Source: Neodontobutis hainanensis (Eukaryota > Chordata > Actinopteri > Gobiiformes > Odontobutidae). From it: a stretch of 64,000 nt of DNA. Under the pieces are notes generated by a model, which ran no database searches, was not told the origin of the DNA, and saw only the letters and a list, made by a program, of their open reading frames with translations. The position numbers and the translations under genes are program-made. Shown piece by piece: positions 60,935-64,000 of this stretch (the first letter of the stretch is position 1; the number at the start of each line of letters is the position of its first letter). The stretch lies in contig JALDNG010000040.1 of the NCBI GenBank assembly GCA_024349245.1, positions 1,137,501 to 1,201,500 of the forward strand, given 5' to 3'.

Positions 60935-61800
60935 AGTAAATTTTTTTTATCTAACCAGGATAAAAACTCACTGAGATTAAAATTCTATTTTGCAAGAGTG
61001 TCCTGGGCAAGACAATAGCATAGTCAAAAATACATAATAGCAAACCAACCAATCATATTTAAAATAAATAAAATAAATAAAATAAATAAAATAAATAAAA
61101 TAAATAAAATAAATAAATTGGTTATGATTAAATAAAACCAACATCTAAAAACAACAAATAAAATAATCTGCTTCAATGTTACATAAAATTGTTTTAAAAT
61201 TGTTTAAAGAAACAAAGTTTTTCAGTTTAAACTCTTTCTGCAGTTCATTCCATGAATGCAACGCTGCAAGCCTAAAAGCCTTCTTTCCCAGTTCAGGACA
61301 AACTTTAGGCACTGAGAGTAAAAACAAGTCCTGTGACCCCAGGCTGTAGCAGCTTGTGCTTCTTTGCTCTGAACTCCTGCAGATAAAGAGGAAGCAGCCC
61401 AAGTATCAATTTATGAAGAGATACCAATGTTCTAGTCTTCTGAAAGAAAACTCTGTCTGACCAACACGAGAATATAGAACACAGTGGTGAGTAAAGAATT
61501 TCTGAATGAGGGATTTAAAAGAAAGACAATTATAAAAAAAAAAAAAAATACTTTGTACATTGTACTTGGCTTTAAAAAAACAGCATGCACTTGGTCTTTT
61601 TAAAAGTGATTTGGAGCTGAGAATTTGGAGCAAGCTCAGGAAAAGGTGCTGCAGTATATCATCAGCATAAAAATGCTGTTAGCTTTTTTGATGTTTTGGT
61701 TTAAATCATTAACATAAATAATAAAAAGAAGTGGCCCCAGTTTAGAGCCCTGAGGAACACCGATAGTAAAAATTGATTTCTGTCCTGCCAGTCAAATAGT
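60935..61800 (-). mobile_element. 5'-truncated L2-like LINE with RT C-terminal remnant
   Basis: On the minus strand, about 61620-61800 gives IGVPQGSKLGPLLFIIYVND, and 61145-61402 gives PKVCPELGKKAFRLAALHSW with NELQKEF, typical of the RT and C-terminus of fish L2-type LINEs. The 3' end (60935-61015) carries the CTAACCAGG...CTCACTGAGAT...AGTGTCCTGGGCAAGA terminal block, and an AAATAAAAT microsatellite (61061-61120) lies inside. Frames are broken. Confidence 0.72.
61061..61120. repeat. (AAATAAAAT)n microsatellite
   Basis: A regular AT-only array with units AAATAAAAT/AAATA, between the LINE's 3' tail and its coding remnant. Confidence 0.85.
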
Positions 61801-64000
61801 TTTTAAACCAAGTGACTGTATAATGTGACATACCAATGATGTATGAAAGTTTTCCATTAACATATCTTTTCTATATAAAACTAATCTGCTAATGGACATA
61901 ACATTCAATCCACTAATGCAGAGGCTCTCACTGAACAGATGTTGTATTTTGATAAATGTGAGTTGGGTTTTACACAGTGATGACATTTCTGTGGCGTTTG
62001 TGTGTCATTTCTCACAGATGTTAAACGCAGCGCTGCCATCTGCTACACGCTCTCAGACACGTGTAAAATTAAAAAGTATTCACTAGTATTAAAAGGTCAA
62101 ACACCCTGCACTCAAAGGTTACACTCTAATCTTTCACATTATCCACAGAACATTTGTTCCTATTCCCCTTCATGTGTTCATTCCTCTAGTCTTCATATTG
62201 AATTCTTGATACACATGCTGTATTATGCTTCAGAAGCACTTTAAGGTAGTGGGCTTTGAAGTAATTTAGGAGCTTTTTTACATGGCATTAGTCCAGAGGC
62301 ATTTAGAGTGCGAAAATAGTGTTTCATGTAAAAACGATGATGTCCAGTCCCAGTTTGTATCGATTGCATTTTCAGCCAAATGCACAGCACACGAACAACA
62401 ATGGATATATCTCCTTGTTTTTCTACCCAACAAAGTCTAGATTTGTTTTGTAGCTGTAACAGAACTGTCTAGTGTCCCGGCAGCACTACGTTTTCTATAG
62501 ATCCTTTCACATTTTTTTTATATTTGTATTACTTTTGCCTGATAATGCTTTTGTTGTCTATAATGTTGTGTAAAGGCAGATCATGGTTTTACAGTCTTTG
62601 ATGAGGAAGCATAGGTCCCAAATTAATCAAATAAACTACCCACTCACATTTACATTACTCAACATTTACGTTTTCATGTACAGCCCATGTCATAGAGTCT
62701 GTCATGAGTTATTTCTGACCATTATTCTCACATTGATGACTTTGGTTTCAACGCAGAGTACATTTTCCAAATTAAACACCTTATGTAATACCAACCCATG
62801 TGTCTTCTAAAGTTTCCTTGCCCTCGTTTTTAGTCGTACTGAGTCTTGGACGTCCTGCTTTAGAAGTCATCCCCTGCCCCTTTCAATAGGATTAACCCTC
62901 AACCAATTTAGGTCTCCTCTTGTTTCAGACCAAGCACCTGGACGGCACACACGGGTTTTATCATGTCCGAAAAAAATGACAAACAAGGAAAGAAACTGTA
63001 TTTTTTTTTTCTTTTGCCGTGAGACCATTGAGCGGCGAGTTTGTGCCAGCACTTATCGGTTCAAAAGCCCACAGCGAGAGCAGCAGCCGGAGAAAGAGGA
63101 AGGAGGGAGGGAGCGCTAATCTGTGGTGGAGCAATGAAGCGCCGCAGAATATAGGCCACTGGCCCATTTTTTTTATTGAAGAGGAATGAAGATTTGCAGC
63201 GTGTAAAAATAGTGCTGCTAATTTGAATATCTGCATCTTTTTTTAAACTCAATGTGTCACTTGAACAAGGTCTTATTGAATTGGACTCTGGACTCTGACC
63301 CTCTGTTTTATTATTAGGATTTTTTTCATCACGTTTTGCACAGTTTTATAAAATAATAAGTAAATCATCAACAACAATTTCAGTATTTTCATTGAACATT
63401 ATCATTTATTTTGAGGAAGTCCATATACTCCAATTATAACATTGAGTATGAGTACGTAATATTGAGTACATATTGAGTAAGTCATTTTTGATCACAATAA
63501 TGTTTTATTAGTGACATGTTGATCACTGTTTAATAGTTATTCAATCATTTAAAAAATAAATACATTACATTTTTTTAAAAAGTCAAAATTTGCAGTTGTC
63601 AAATCTTGGCAAAAAGGTTTCTTTTTTTTAAATTTTTTTTAGTACTTTTAAATCTATTTTCAAAGCAATTTTTAGTTATTTTGATATTCAAGCTTTACAG
63701 AACTATAGACCTTATGACAAAATGTCCAATGCTATATATTAATGTATTAAAGTCATGTGTGTAGAATATAACTTAAGACTTACAGAATTAGTTATATTGA
63801 CAGGTTTCTGGTCTAAACACCAACATTGTTACAGCACAATGAAAGGGCCATTAAAATGAATGCAGTATGATTAAACTGTGAATTCAGAACTGATTGAAGG
63901 TCTGTGTCCTGAAAAGGACTAATAAAGGATTATTGTTTGACATGTTCTTTTAGCAACAGGTAATGTCACACAGCTGCCCACAAATAGAGGCCTTGAGATT
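61801..64000. other. Intergenic end of window, no gene supported
   Basis: No exon with family resemblance on either strand. The stretch 62990-63240 is less AT-rich and complex (GAGACCATTGAGCGGCG, AAATAGTGCTGCTAATTTG) and might be a regulatory element of a gene beyond the window, but this rests on composition only. Confidence 0.35.

Overview
The window is nuclear DNA of a ray-finned fish, most likely a percomorph teleost; I cannot name the species. The evidence is small exons with GT-AG introns, two single-copy vertebrate genes (mrpl48 and pea15), expanded C-type lectin and TRIM families, a SAMD9-like relic, and teleost-type repeats (hAT, P-type, L2/L1-like LINEs, Penelope GIY-YIG fragments, CA/TG microsatellites). 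No rRNA, tRNA gene, CRISPR array or bacterial operon was seen.

Layout. 0-9.6 kb: two paralogous orphan seven-transmembrane genes in head-to-head orientation (coding exons 431-1306 on minus, 8316-9209 on plus). Their TATA promoters are conserved, and a 3'-flank relic of a third copy lies between them. The minus copy's intron has gained about 4.7 kb, including a 2.4-kb THAP/P-type transposon inside a tRNA-like repeat and a 1.1-kb hAT element with a perfect 8-bp target duplication. 11.2-21.9 kb: two tandem genes, each with a signal peptide and two C-type lectin domains; LINE and Penelope debris fills the long intron. 24.1-26.2 kb: a frameshifted C-terminal fragment of a SAMD9/SAMD9L-like gene. 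27.3-35.0 kb: a TRIM-type E3 ligase with a strongly acidic tail and no SPRY domain, a one-base frameshift in exon 2, and a 1.4-kb CA-rich minisatellite in intron 1 that creates long false ORFs. 37.2-40.4 kb: mrpl48. 48.0-49.3 kb: pea15 on the minus strand, convergent with mrpl48. 57.0-60.2 kb: a secreted mannose-type C-type lectin with an acidic propeptide, flanked by partial tandem copies of itself. The remainder is AT-rich intergenic DNA with repeats.

Functionally, housekeeping genes (mrpl48, pea15) sit among fast-evolving families typical of fish immunity or sensing (C-type lectins, TRIM, SAMD9-like, orphan 7TM). There is no operon logic. The shared pattern is local tandem or inverted duplication followed by decay and transposon insertion. 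Exon boundaries were set by hand from GT-AG signals, reading phase and remembered protein families; no database search was run.
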